Below, piece by piece: positions 1 to 7,973 of a DNA stretch of 64,000 nucleotides. Each line of letters starts with the position of its first letter. Position 1 is the stretch's first letter. The stretch is taken from assembly GCA_044238145.1 (NCBI GenBank), contig JBIIDT010000001.1, positions 62,001 through 126,000 on the forward strand. The letters are read 5' to 3'. The notes under the pieces were generated by a model. It did no database searches, was not told the origin of the DNA, and saw nothing but the letters and a program-made list of their open reading frames with translations. The DNA comes from QWPN01 sp044238145. Lineage in GTDB: Bacteria > Planctomycetota > Planctomycetia > Pirellulales > UBA1268. A program made the translations under genes and the position numbers.

Positions 1-568
1 CGAGCACCACGCCGAGCAGGCCGAGGCCGAGCGGGATCTCGTAGGCCACGAGCTGGGCGCTACTCCGCAGGCCGCCGAGGAAGCCGTACTTGTTGTTGCT
101 CGCCCAGCCGCCGAGCAGCACGCCGTAGACCGCGATGCTCGAAAGCGCGAACACCCACAGCACGCCGACGTCGAGGCCGGGCGCGACCAGGAACGGCACC
201 GGGTCGGGCAGGCCCGGGATGCCCAGGGGCGGCAGCACGCTGCCGAAGGGGATGGCGGCGAAGATCGCCAGTGACGCGGCCAGGATCACCAGCGGCGCCG
301 CCGCGTACAGCACCTTGTCGACGTGCCGCGGCGTGAAGTCCTCCTTGAGGATGATCTTCAGGCCGTCGGCCAGCGGCTGGCCGAGGCCGAACAGCCGCAC
401 CTTCGTGAGCGGGATGCCGACGCGGTTGGGGCCCTTGCGGTCCTGCACCCAGGCGGCCATCCACCGCTCCACGAGCACGAGATACGCCGCCGCCGTCATC
501 AGGCCGCCGACGAGCAGGCCGATCTTCACGAGCGCGGCGATCGTGGTGGGGGAGGGGAGAAAGTTCAT
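1..568 (-). CDS. nuoH: NADH-quinone oxidoreductase subunit H (partial, N-terminal part)
   Basis: Membrane subunit of respiratory complex I that, with the Q-module, forms the quinone-access site. The gene starts at 568 and runs off the left edge, so about 189 codons are visible. It begins MNFLPSPTTIAALVKIG, followed by an N-terminal membrane helix and the conserved VERWMAAWVQDRKGPNRVG segment. Further on it has LADGLKIILKED and WASNNKYGFLGGLRSSAQ, all typical of NuoH. The start codon overlaps the nuoG stop (ATGA), which fixes the start and implies translational coupling. The remaining nuo genes should lie beyond the window edge. Confidence 0.97.
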   Translation of the reverse strand, partial: MNFLPSPTTIAALVKIGLLVGGLMTAAAYLVLVERWMAAWVQDRKGPNRVGIPLTKVRLFGLGQPLADGLKIILKEDFTPRHVDKVLYAAAPLVILAASLAIFAAIPFGSVLPPLGIPGLPDPVPFLVAPGLDVGVLWVFALSSIAVYGVLLGGWASNNKYGFLGGLRSSAQLVAYEIPLGLGLLGVVL

Positions 569-2199
569 GTCGAGGCGAGCTGGTGGATGCGGAGGTCGAC
601 GCCGGTGGCCGGCACGTCACCGGTCAGGGCCGCGAACGCGGCCGACGACTCGGCGATCTGCCGTCGGACTGCGGTGGGGTCGTAGAGGCCGCGGCGGCCG
701 AGCATGTTCCAGAACAGCCGGCCCTCGGGCCAGACGCCCGCCGGCGGCCGGATCGCCTGGCGGAAGCTCTGGGCGCGGTGGGCGACGTTGACCCACGTGC
801 CAGCTCGCTCGGCGAAGCCGGCGGCGGGCAGCCGCCAGGTGGCCAACTGCATGAGTGGCGAGTCGAAGAGGTCCTGGACGACGAGTTGCCCGAGGCCGGC
901 GAACGTCTGCGCCGCGGCCGTGTCGATCCACGGCCCGGGATGCCCGGCCGTGATCCAGGCCGCGTCGGCCTTGCCGGCGGCGACGTGGGCGACGAGGTCG
1001 TCCCAGGAATGGCCGGCCGCACCGAACAGGCCGAGCACCTCCGCGACGCCCCTGCGGTTCGGGCACTTCTCCGCGCGGATCGTGAAGCCGCCGGGGAAGG
1101 TCTCGTCCGCTCCGACGGTGGGCACGAAGCCCGTGGCGAGGAACGCCTCCGGGTCGATCGAGCGGGCCACCGCGCACAGCATCCACGCCTCCTCGAGCGT
1201 GAGCTGCGGCGAGACGGCGACCGCCAGCCGACCCGCGGCCTTGAGATCCTCGCGGAGCCGGAAGACGACGTCGGCCCATTCGACCGTCTCCGTCGCGGGC
1301 ACTTGGCCGTGGCCGCGGCCTGTCGCCCGCCGGGTGGCTTCGAGGATCCGCGTCTGGTCGTGGAGATGGTGCCAGCCGTAGCGGCCATCGTCGCACATCC
1401 ACCAGGTGTTGACGTGCGGGTTCTCGCGGGGCTTGAGCCGGTAGACCGTGTCCTGGTTGTGCTCGGTGTGGATCGAGCAACCGGCCGCGCAGCCGCCGCA
1501 GACGTTGGCCTCTCGCTTCAGGAACCAGACCCGCTGCTGGTAGAGGAAGTCCTTGTCGCCGAGCGCGCCCACGGGGCAGAGGTCGACGACGTTGCCGGAG
1601 AGCTTGTTGTCGAGCGGATGCCCCGGAAAGACGTCGATCTCCTCCTTCGCGCCCCGGGAGGTGACCATCAGCTCGGCGGTGCCGGCCACCTCACGGGTGA
1701 ACCGCACGCACCGGGTGCACATGATGCAGCGGTCGACGAACAGGGTGACCGTCGGCCCCACGTCCCGCTTGCGGCTGGTGAACGGGTGGAGGTCGGCCCG
1801 GCGCTCCGGCTGGCCGTGCTGGAAGTGGTAGTCCTGGAGCAGGCACTCGCCGGCCTTGTCGCAGATCGGGCAGTCGATCGGGTGGTCGATGAGCAGCGCC
1901 TCCTCGACGCGGGCCCGACTGTCCTTCACGAGCTGGCTCTCGGTGACGATCACGGTGCCGTCCTTGACCGGCGTCTGGCAGCCCGGCACGAGCTTGGGCA
2001 CCATCGTCACCTTGCCAGTGGCCGTGTCCCGCTGGCCCGTCTCGATCAAGCACATGCGGCAGCTGGCCACCACCGACAGGCCCGGGTGCCAGCAGTAGTG
2101 CGGGATCTCCTTGCCCGCGCGGCGGGCGGCCTCGATGCAGTTGAGCCGCTCGTCGGCCCCGATCTCGATCTCTTGTCCGTCGACGATGACGACCGGCAT
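565..2199 (-). CDS. nuoG: NADH-quinone oxidoreductase subunit G
   Basis: Iron-sulfur subunit of the NADH-dehydrogenase arm of complex I, 544 residues. Cys36, Cys47, Cys50 and Cys74 fit the N-terminal [2Fe-2S] ferredoxin domain. The HPIDCPICDKAGEC stretch (about 106-119) is the His/Cys3 cluster site, and CIMCTRC (158-164) with a later CGGCAAGC segment supplies further [4Fe-4S] ligands. The molybdopterin-oxidoreductase-like C-terminal part is much shorter than in the roughly 900-residue E. coli protein, as in several other phyla. Start ATG at 2199 shares one base with the nuoF stop, and its stop overlaps nuoH. Confidence 0.95.
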   Translation of the reverse strand: MPVVIVDGQEIEIGADERLNCIEAARRAGKEIPHYCWHPGLSVVASCRMCLIETGQRDTATGKVTMVPKLVPGCQTPVKDGTVIVTESQLVKDSRARVEEALLIDHPIDCPICDKAGECLLQDYHFQHGQPERRADLHPFTSRKRDVGPTVTLFVDRCIMCTRCVRFTREVAGTAELMVTSRGAKEEIDVFPGHPLDNKLSGNVVDLCPVGALGDKDFLYQQRVWFLKREANVCGGCAAGCSIHTEHNQDTVYRLKPRENPHVNTWWMCDDGRYGWHHLHDQTRILEATRRATGRGHGQVPATETVEWADVVFRLREDLKAAGRLAVAVSPQLTLEEAWMLCAVARSIDPEAFLATGFVPTVGADETFPGGFTIRAEKCPNRRGVAEVLGLFGAAGHSWDDLVAHVAAGKADAAWITAGHPGPWIDTAAAQTFAGLGQLVVQDLFDSPLMQLATWRLPAAGFAERAGTWVNVAHRAQSFRQAIRPPAGVWPEGRLFWNMLGRRGLYDPTAVRRQIAESSAAFAALTGDVPATGVDLRIHQLAST

Positions 2200-3560
2200 C
2201 AGTGGGCTCCGACGATCTGCAGGGCGGGGACGGGGTCGGTGACCATCCAGCCCGAGGGGTTGGTCCGCTTGATGTAATCCTCGAACTCGCCGCGGAACTT
2301 CTTGATCGCGTTCTTCATCGGCCAGGCGGCACCGTCGGCCAGGCCGCAGATCGTGCTGCCGGGCATCATGCCCATGGTGTTGCCGAGTTCGAGGAGGATG
2401 TCGAGGTCCTTGAGCCTGCCCTGGCCCGCCTTGATCCGCTCGAGGATCCGCAGGCTCCAGCTCGTGCCTTCGCGGCAGGGCGTGCACTGGCCGCACGACT
2501 CGTGGGCGAAGAACCGGGCCGAGTTGTGCAGGAAGTCGACGATGCTCGTCTGGTCGTCGATGACGACGACGGCCGCCGTGCCGAGGCCCAGACAGCCCAC
2601 CTTGCCGGGGCCGGCGAAGTCGAGCGGCGTGTCGAGTTCGCTCGCGGTCATCAGGCCCATGGAGATGCCGCCTGGGATCACCGCCTTCGCCTTGCGCCCC
2701 TTCCACACGCCGCCGCCGAAGCCGTCGATCAGTTCGCGGGCCGTGATCCCCAGGGGCGCCTCGTAGCAGCCCGGCTTCTCCACGTGCCCGGACAGGCAGT
2801 AGAGCTTGGGCCCGTAGGAGCCGGGATCGCGGGGGTTGTTTGGATCGGCTGGCACGCCGATCGACTTGAACCAGTCGACGCCGCGGCGGGCGATCTGCGC
2901 CACGCAGGCCATCGTCTCGATGTTGTTGACGACCGTCGGCTTGCGGAACAGCCCCTCGATCGCCGGGAACGGCGGCTTGATCCGCGGCCAGGCCCGCTTG
3001 CCCTCGAGGCTCTCGATGAGGCCGGTCTCCTCACCGCAGATGTAGGCGGCCGCGCCCCGGTGCAGGTAGACGTCGAGCGAGAAGCTCGTGCCGCGGATGT
3101 TCTTGCCGAGGTAGCCCGACGCGTAGGCCTCGTCGATCGCCGCCTGGAGCCGGTGCCAGCTCCGCGGATACTCGTACCGCAGGTAGAGGTAGGCGGTGGA
3201 GGCCCGCGTTGCGAACGACGAGAGGATGATCCCCTCGATCACCTGGTGCGGGTCGTCCTCCATGAGGATCCGATTGTTGAACGTTCCCGGCTCGCTCTCG
3301 TCGGCGTTGATGCACAGGTAGATCGGCCCGGGATGGTCCTTGGGCAGGAACGTCCACTTGAGGCCAGTGGGAAAGCCCGCGCCGCCACGGCCGCGGAGCC
3401 CGGACGCCTTCACCATCTCGATCACGTCGGCGGGCTGCCTGCCCGCGAGCGTGGCTTCGAGCGGCGCGTACCCGCCTCGACTCTTGTAGCTCGCGATCGT
3501 GTGGCCGTCGGGCACGCCGACGGCCTCGAGGAGGACGGGCTTGAATGGCTGCATGGTCAT
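2199..3560 (-). CDS. nuoF: NADH-quinone oxidoreductase subunit F
   Basis: NADH- and FMN-binding 51-kDa-type subunit of complex I, 453 residues. It has the glycine-rich FMN/NADH region GLRGRGGAGFPTGLKW near residue 50-65, GEETGLIESLEGKRAWPR, and the C-terminal [4Fe-4S] motif ESCGQCTPCREG. The open frame extends further upstream, but ATG 3560 (MTMQPFKP) is preferred because it overlaps the nuoE stop as ATGA and gives the usual family length. It transfers electrons from NADH through FMN to the iron-sulfur chain, working with NuoE and NuoG. Confidence 0.96.
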   Translation of the reverse strand: MTMQPFKPVLLEAVGVPDGHTIASYKSRGGYAPLEATLAGRQPADVIEMVKASGLRGRGGAGFPTGLKWTFLPKDHPGPIYLCINADESEPGTFNNRILMEDDPHQVIEGIILSSFATRASTAYLYLRYEYPRSWHRLQAAIDEAYASGYLGKNIRGTSFSLDVYLHRGAAAYICGEETGLIESLEGKRAWPRIKPPFPAIEGLFRKPTVVNNIETMACVAQIARRGVDWFKSIGVPADPNNPRDPGSYGPKLYCLSGHVEKPGCYEAPLGITARELIDGFGGGVWKGRKAKAVIPGGISMGLMTASELDTPLDFAGPGKVGCLGLGTAAVVVIDDQTSIVDFLHNSARFFAHESCGQCTPCREGTSWSLRILERIKAGQGRLKDLDILLELGNTMGMMPGSTICGLADGAAWPMKNAIKKFRGEFEDYIKRTNPSGWMVTDPVPALQIVGAH

Positions 3561-4054
3561 GTCGCCCTCGCCCGCGGCTTCTTGAGTTCCGCCGCCGCGG
3601 ACTCGGGGGTCATGTTCTTGAGCAGGTCGTCGTTGGCGAGGATGCAGGGGGCGAAGTCGCACGCGCCCAGGCACTCGGCCGGCTCGATCGTCAGTTCGCC
3701 GTCGGGCGTCGTGCCGTACGGGGTGATGCCATTGGTGTGGCAGAGATGCTCGAGCAGATGGTCGCCGCCCCGCAGCGCGCACGACACCGATCGGCAGACG
3801 AAGGCCCGCACCTTGCCGTGCGGCTTGTCCTGATGGAAGAACTGGTAGAAGGTGAGCGTGTCCTGCACCTCGGCGGGCGCCAGGCCGAGCACGGCGGCGA
3901 TCTCGACCACGGCCTCGAGCGGCACGTGCCGCAGCTCGGCGTTGACGATGTGCAAGGCCGGGAGCGTGAGGGCGCGGCGGTTCGGGTACCGGGGCACGAG
4001 AGCCTCGATCTGCGCCACCATCTCGTCGGTGAGGATTTTTCGCGGGGCGATCAT
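3557..4054 (-). CDS. nuoE: NADH-quinone oxidoreductase subunit E
   Basis: Thioredoxin-like [2Fe-2S] subunit (24-kDa type), 165 residues, partner of NuoF. An N-terminal helical region (VPRYPNRRALTLPALHIVNAE) precedes the ferredoxin fold. The cluster ligands are in CRSVSCALRGGDHLLEHLC and AECLGACDFAPC, the expected C-x4-C and C-x3-C pairs. Its stop overlaps the nuoF start, and a 46-nt gap separates it from nuoD upstream. Confidence 0.95.
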   Translation of the reverse strand: MIAPRKILTDEMVAQIEALVPRYPNRRALTLPALHIVNAELRHVPLEAVVEIAAVLGLAPAEVQDTLTFYQFFHQDKPHGKVRAFVCRSVSCALRGGDHLLEHLCHTNGITPYGTTPDGELTIEPAECLGACDFAPCILANDDLLKNMTPESAAAELKKPRARAT

Positions 4055-4100
4055 GAAAGAAACGGCGACCCCTTCTTGCGCCGCGTGAAGACGTCGTTCA

Positions 4101-5339
4101 TCATCGGTCGAGCTCCGCGGCGATGACGTTCAGGCTCCCGAGCACCGCCACCACGTCAGAGAGCGTGTGGCCGCGGATCAGCTGCGGGAAGAGGGCGAAG
4201 TGGAGCACCGACGGCGGCCGACAGCGGGCCCGATAGGCCGTTTCGTTGCCGTCGCCCACCACGTAGAAGCCGAGCTCGCCGTTGGGCGCCTCGATCGCCG
4301 CGTACGACTCCGCGCACGGCACCTCGAAGCCGCGGTTGGCCATCGAGAGTTCGAAATGCGAGATCGTGCCCTCGATCGTCGAGTACACCTGCTGCTTCGT
4401 CGGCCGGGCCACCCGCTGGTCGATGCCCACGTCCACCGGGCCAGCCGGCAGGTTCTCCAGCGCCTGGTGCACGAGCTTCAGGCTCTCCCGCATCTCCTGC
4501 ATCCGCACGAGGTAGCGGGCGTAGCAGTCGCCGGCGCTCGCGCAGCAGACCTTGAAGTCGAGATCGGCGTAGGCCAGGTAGGGCTCGTCCTTACGGAGGT
4601 CCCGCGTCACGCCGCTGGCCCGGGCCACGGGGCCGGTGGCGCCGCCGCCGATCGCCTCCTCCTTCGTGAGCACGCCCACCCCCTTGGTGCGATCGACGAA
4701 GATCCGGTTCCGCGTCAGGAGCCGCTCCATGTCGTCGAGCGTCTTGGGGAACGTGCGGAGGAACGCCCGGATCTTCTCGATCACCAGCGGGGTGAAGTCC
4801 TGCGACACGCCTCCTACGCGGGTGTAGGAGTTCGTGAACCGGGCGCCGCACAGCGTCTCGAAGATGTCGTAGATCACCTCGCGCTGGTAGAAGCCGTAGA
4901 GGAAGAACGTGAAGGCGCCGGTGTCGAGGCCCACGGCGCCGTTGCACAGCAGGTGGTCGCTGATCCGGGCGAGCTCGGCGATGATCGTGCGGATGTACGT
5001 GCACCGCGGCGTCAGTTCCAGCCCGAGCAGCGTCTCCACGGCGTGGTGCCAGGCCACGTTGTTGGCCATCGGCGAGATGTAGTTCATCCGGTCCGTCACC
5101 GTGACGTACTGGTTGAACGTCAGGTGCTCGCCGATCTTCTCGAAGCCGGAATGCAGGTAGCCCATCTCCGGCATGGCGTCGACCACCCGCTCGCCCTCCA
5201 GCTTCAGCACGAGCCGCAGCGTCGTGTGGGTGGCCGGGTGCTGGGGGCCGAAGTTCAGCGTCCACAGGTAATCCTCGGACCGCGCGCCCGCTTCGGGCCC
5301 GCTGCGTGTCGGATCGATTTCGGGGGGTGCGATGGACAT
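4101..5339 (-). CDS. nuoD: NADH-quinone oxidoreductase subunit D
   Basis: 49-kDa-type Q-module subunit of complex I, 412 residues. The N-terminal LNFGPQHPATHTTLRLVLKLEGE segment is the conserved quinone-site loop. MPEMGYLHSGFEKIGEHLTFNQ and DRMNYISPMANN are further family signatures, and the C-terminus SLNVIAAELDR matches the family end. It is separate from NuoC, unlike the fused NuoCD of E. coli, and lies 3 nt downstream of nuoC. Confidence 0.97.
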   Translation of the reverse strand: MSIAPPEIDPTRSGPEAGARSEDYLWTLNFGPQHPATHTTLRLVLKLEGERVVDAMPEMGYLHSGFEKIGEHLTFNQYVTVTDRMNYISPMANNVAWHHAVETLLGLELTPRCTYIRTIIAELARISDHLLCNGAVGLDTGAFTFFLYGFYQREVIYDIFETLCGARFTNSYTRVGGVSQDFTPLVIEKIRAFLRTFPKTLDDMERLLTRNRIFVDRTKGVGVLTKEEAIGGGATGPVARASGVTRDLRKDEPYLAYADLDFKVCCASAGDCYARYLVRMQEMRESLKLVHQALENLPAGPVDVGIDQRVARPTKQQVYSTIEGTISHFELSMANRGFEVPCAESYAAIEAPNGELGFYVVGDGNETAYRARCRPPSVLHFALFPQLIRGHTLSDVVAVLGSLNVIAAELDR

Positions 5340-5342
5340 CGA

Positions 5343-5852
5343 TTAACTGTGGTCCCGCGTGATGACGGGGAAGTTGTGGCGTTCGCCGCGGCCCTGCAGG
5401 GGGTAGTCCTTGCGCAGGGGATGGGCGGCGAACTCCTCGGGCATGACCAGGCGGCGCAGGTCGGGATGACCGGTGAATCGGATGCCGAACAGGTCCCAGA
5501 CCTCGCGCTCCAGCCAATTCGCGCCGGCCCAGATCGACACCACGCTGCGGACGGTCGGCTGGGGATCGTCGACGAACACGCGGACGGTGAGCCGCTGGTT
5601 GGTTGCCGTGCTCGCCAGCAGGTAGACCAGGCCGTACCGCTGCCGGGCGCCCGGGTACTCGAGATAGTCGACGCAGGTCACGTCGACGAGCAGGTCGAAG
5701 CCCCTGTCGGCGAGGAACCGCAGCACGTCGTAAGACTCCTCGGCCGGCACGACGAGTCGCGTCTGGCCGCGGAACGTCGACGACTCCATGGCGCCGAACC
5801 GCTCGGTGAGGGCGGCGAGGACATCGTCGACGGGGGGCGGCGTGAAGGGCAT
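5343..5852 (-). CDS. nuoC: NADH-quinone oxidoreductase subunit C
   Basis: 30-kDa-type peripheral subunit of complex I, 169 residues. It carries SIWAGANWLEREVWDLFGIRF and HPDLRRLVMPEEFAAHPLRKDYPL, the diagnostic NuoC block (ERExxDLxGIxFxGHPDLRR). It stabilises the NuoB/NuoD quinone module. It sits 16 nt downstream of nuoB and 3 nt upstream of nuoD. Confidence 0.96.
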   Translation of the reverse strand: MPFTPPPVDDVLAALTERFGAMESSTFRGQTRLVVPAEESYDVLRFLADRGFDLLVDVTCVDYLEYPGARQRYGLVYLLASTATNQRLTVRVFVDDPQPTVRSVVSIWAGANWLEREVWDLFGIRFTGHPDLRRLVMPEEFAAHPLRKDYPLQGRGERHNFPVITRDHS

Positions 5853-5868
5853 GGGCGAGGCGGGACTG

Positions 5869-6489
5869 TCAGGGGCGGGGAACGGACGGCTCGGCCGCGG
5901 CGGCGAGTTCCCGCTGCAGCACGGGATTGCGGGCGGCGTCGATCGTCAGCGGCGCGGCGATGTCGACGAGGGCCCGCTTGCGGAGCTGGCGGCCCGCCGT
6001 GTCGAACTCGCGGCCGGTGATCGTGCCCTCGCGCTGGATCTTGTCCTGAAGATCGATGATCGCCTGGATCAATTGCTCCGGCCGCGGCGGACAGCCAGGC
6101 ACGTACATGTCGACCGGGATGAAGCGGTCGATGCCCTGCACGACGGCGTAGGTGTCGAACACGCCGCCGGTGCTGGCGCAGGCGCCCATCGAGATGCACC
6201 ACTTGGGCTCGTGCATCTGCTGCCAGATCCGCTGCAGCACCGGCAGCATCTTCATGACCACGCGGCCGGCCACGATCATCAGGTCGCACTGCCGGGGGCT
6301 GAAGCGGAAGACCTCGGCCCCGAAACGGGCCAGATCGTGCTTGCTCGCGCCCGTGGCCATCAGCTCGATGCCGCAGCAGGCCGTGGCGAACGGCATCGGC
6401 CAGAGGCTGTTCTTGCGGCACCAGTTGGCCAGGGAATCGAGGCGACTGACGAACACGTTCTCGGGCAGCTGCAGGTCGCTCACCGCCAT
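5869..6489 (-). CDS. nuoB: NADH-quinone oxidoreductase subunit B
   Basis: Carries cluster N2, the terminal [4Fe-4S] centre that reduces quinone; 206 residues. Ligands are the tandem cysteines in TACCGIELMA, the Cys in MGACASTGG and the Cys in VPGCPPRPEQL. Start ATG 6489 (MAVSDLQLPENVF) is chosen over the longer open frame because it gives the family N-terminus; it overlaps the end of nuoA by 10 nt. The C-terminus is extended beyond the conserved core by a low-similarity tail of about 45 residues. Confidence 0.96.
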   Translation of the reverse strand: MAVSDLQLPENVFVSRLDSLANWCRKNSLWPMPFATACCGIELMATGASKHDLARFGAEVFRFSPRQCDLMIVAGRVVMKMLPVLQRIWQQMHEPKWCISMGACASTGGVFDTYAVVQGIDRFIPVDMYVPGCPPRPEQLIQAIIDLQDKIQREGTITGREFDTAGRQLRKRALVDIAAPLTIDAARNPVLQRELAAAAEPSVPRP

Positions 6490-6875
6490 CGGAACACCCC
6501 CTTTCGCCAATCGTACGCGAACCCCACGATCACGAGCGCGATGAACAGCATCGCCCCGGCGAACACCAGGCCCCGCGACGAGACGAGGCCGCCCGTGACC
6601 GCGGCATCGACGCCCGCCGCCGAGCGGCTCGCCACCGCCCATGGGTAGAGGAACAGCAGTTCCACGTCGAACACGAGGAAGGTGATGGCCACGAGGTGGA
6701 AGCGGACGTCGAACCGCCGCCGGGTGTCGTGGACGGGGTCCATGCCGCTCTCGTACGGCATTTCCTTGACCGCCCCGCTGCGCCGCGGGCCGATGAGCTG
6801 GGCGGCCACCACGAGGCCCACCGAGACCGCGGCCGCGATCACCACGAACAGGAGGACGGGGAGGATGGCTTCCAT
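6480..6875 (-). CDS. nuoA: NADH-quinone oxidoreductase subunit A
   Basis: Small membrane subunit of complex I, 131 residues, three predicted helices (about 5-25, 65-85 and 100-120). The conserved loop MPYESGMDPVHDTRRRFDVRF and FLVFDVELLFLYPWA are diagnostic. Start ATG 6875 (MEAILPVLLF) is chosen because the first helix begins immediately; the open frame upstream overlaps a terminator hairpin and is unlikely to be translated. It is the first gene of the nuo operon here. Confidence 0.95.
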   Translation of the reverse strand: MEAILPVLLFVVIAAAVSVGLVVAAQLIGPRRSGAVKEMPYESGMDPVHDTRRRFDVRFHLVAITFLVFDVELLFLYPWAVASRSAAGVDAAVTGGLVSSRGLVFAGAMLFIALVIVGFAYDWRKGVFRWR

Positions 6876-6920
6876 GGCGCCTGCGGCGGGCTGAAACTGC
6901 GAAAAACGGCCGTGGGAACG

Positions 6921-6946
6921 GACTTCGTGAAATTCGTCACGAAGTC
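6921..6946. promoter_or_regulatory. Perfect 10-bp inverted repeat in the nuoA leader
   Basis: GACTTCGTGA at 6921-6930 and its exact reverse complement at 6937-6946 are separated by six bases. It lies between a terminator hairpin and the nuoA start, 46 bases upstream of the ATG. It could be an operator for a dimeric regulator or an RNA hairpin in the leader. No T-tract follows it on either strand, so a terminator role is unlikely. Function is inferred from position only. Confidence 0.5.
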
Positions 6947-6952
6947 GGACCC

Positions 6953-6981
6953 AAAAAAACCGGGGGCCTCGCGGCCTCCGG
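6953..6981 (-). terminator. Intrinsic terminator between the glycosyltransferase pair and nuoA
   Basis: On the minus strand a 9-bp stem (6981-6973 with 6968-6960, one A-C mismatch) with a GCGA tetraloop is followed directly by seven Ts (6959-6953). It would end transcripts coming from the glycosyltransferase genes upstream. A TATAAC hexamer on the minus strand at 7008-7003, just upstream of it, makes an attenuator for the nuo operon a weaker alternative. Confidence 0.8.
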
Positions 6982-7071
6982 CCCATCGTCACGACCCGCA
7001 CAGTTATACAAGTCCCGCCCGGCGGCGGCGAGCCGGGCCGTTTTCGGGCCGCCCGGCGATGGTTCCGCCCC

Positions 7072-7947
7072 TCACCCGCAGCGGGCGAGGTGGGCGCGAA
7101 TCAGCGGCACGATGTCGGGGTGCCGCCGGGCGAGTTCCGCCGTCACGCGGCCCAGATCGAGGCCGTAATGGTTCGTGCGGAACACGCTCGCCTTCACGAA
7201 CGGGATTCCGGCCTCGAGCAGCCGCCGCCACAGCAGTTCGCTGGGGTTGTGCGGGTTTCGCCGCCCCTTGCGCACCAGCCGCCACGCACGCCGCGGGTCG
7301 GCGAGCCGCACGTGCGGCCACAGTTCGGCGAGCGACACGGGCGCGGCCTCGCGGGCGTCGTAGATCGCGGCGACGTTCAGGCCCGCCCGGCGGCAGGCCG
7401 CGGACAGGCCGAGCTCGTAGCGGTCGACGACCTCTTCCTTGGAGGGCAGGGGCACGACGCTGCTCCAGAACCGATCGAACAGCGGCGCCTCCAGCAGGCG
7501 GCGGCGCATGCCGAAGAACCACGACTGCACGTGCGGGCAGCGGCCGGGGCGGAATCGGGTGCCCTGCTCGGAGAGCACCATGCCCCACAGGTCGGCGGCG
7601 GCGGTTCGCGGATGTTCGAGCGCGGGGCCGAGGTCGAAGAGCGGGCCGTAGACGCTGTCGTTGACGCACAGGATCTCGTCGTAGTCGCCCGGCCGCAGCG
7701 TCGCGAGCCCGTCCCGCCAGCTGCCGAAGTCGTAACCCACGTTGGGGCGGGCCACGAACGCATCGACGAGGCCGGCCACCGCGGCCGGCGGCCGCGGGAC
7801 GCTCGCCGACACCAGCACCAGCCGGTCGGCGTGCGGCCGGTAGCTGCGCAGGGCCGCGACGACGAGCGGATCGAACGCGCCGCTGGGATCGTAGTGGGCG
7901 AAGACGATCGCCCGGGCGGGCGACGGACGCGGCGAAGGTGCGATCAT
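7072..7947 (-). CDS. Rhamnan synthesis F-like glycosyltransferase
   Basis: Likely a glycosyltransferase of the RgpF/rhamnan-synthesis F type, acting in surface polysaccharide assembly; 291 residues. The diagnostic stretches are NVGYDFGSWRDGL, CVNDSVYGPLFDL and WGMVLSE, which are typical of this family. The C-terminal half contains SVFRTNHYGLDLG, also family-like. ATG 7947 lies 26 nt downstream of the family 2 glycosyltransferase gene, so both are probably cotranscribed and work on the same glycan. Acceptor and sugar donor cannot be told from sequence. Confidence 0.8.
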   Translation of the reverse strand: MIAPSPRPSPARAIVFAHYDPSGAFDPLVVAALRSYRPHADRLVLVSASVPRPPAAVAGLVDAFVARPNVGYDFGSWRDGLATLRPGDYDEILCVNDSVYGPLFDLGPALEHPRTAAADLWGMVLSEQGTRFRPGRCPHVQSWFFGMRRRLLEAPLFDRFWSSVVPLPSKEEVVDRYELGLSAACRRAGLNVAAIYDAREAAPVSLAELWPHVRLADPRRAWRLVRKGRRNPHNPSELLWRRLLEAGIPFVKASVFRTNHYGLDLGRVTAELARRHPDIVPLIRAHLARCG

Positions 7948-7973
7948 CGTGTGGCGCCCGCAAGTCCCTCGCG

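Noticed and set aside
583..2277. 564-residue plus-strand ORF opposite nuoG
   Set aside because: It is a GC-rich antisense shadow; the minus strand encodes nuoG with intact cluster motifs.
4167..6020. 617-residue plus-strand ORF opposite nuoD-nuoB
   Set aside because: Antisense shadow of three confirmed complex I genes, with low-complexity His/Arg/Ala-rich translation.
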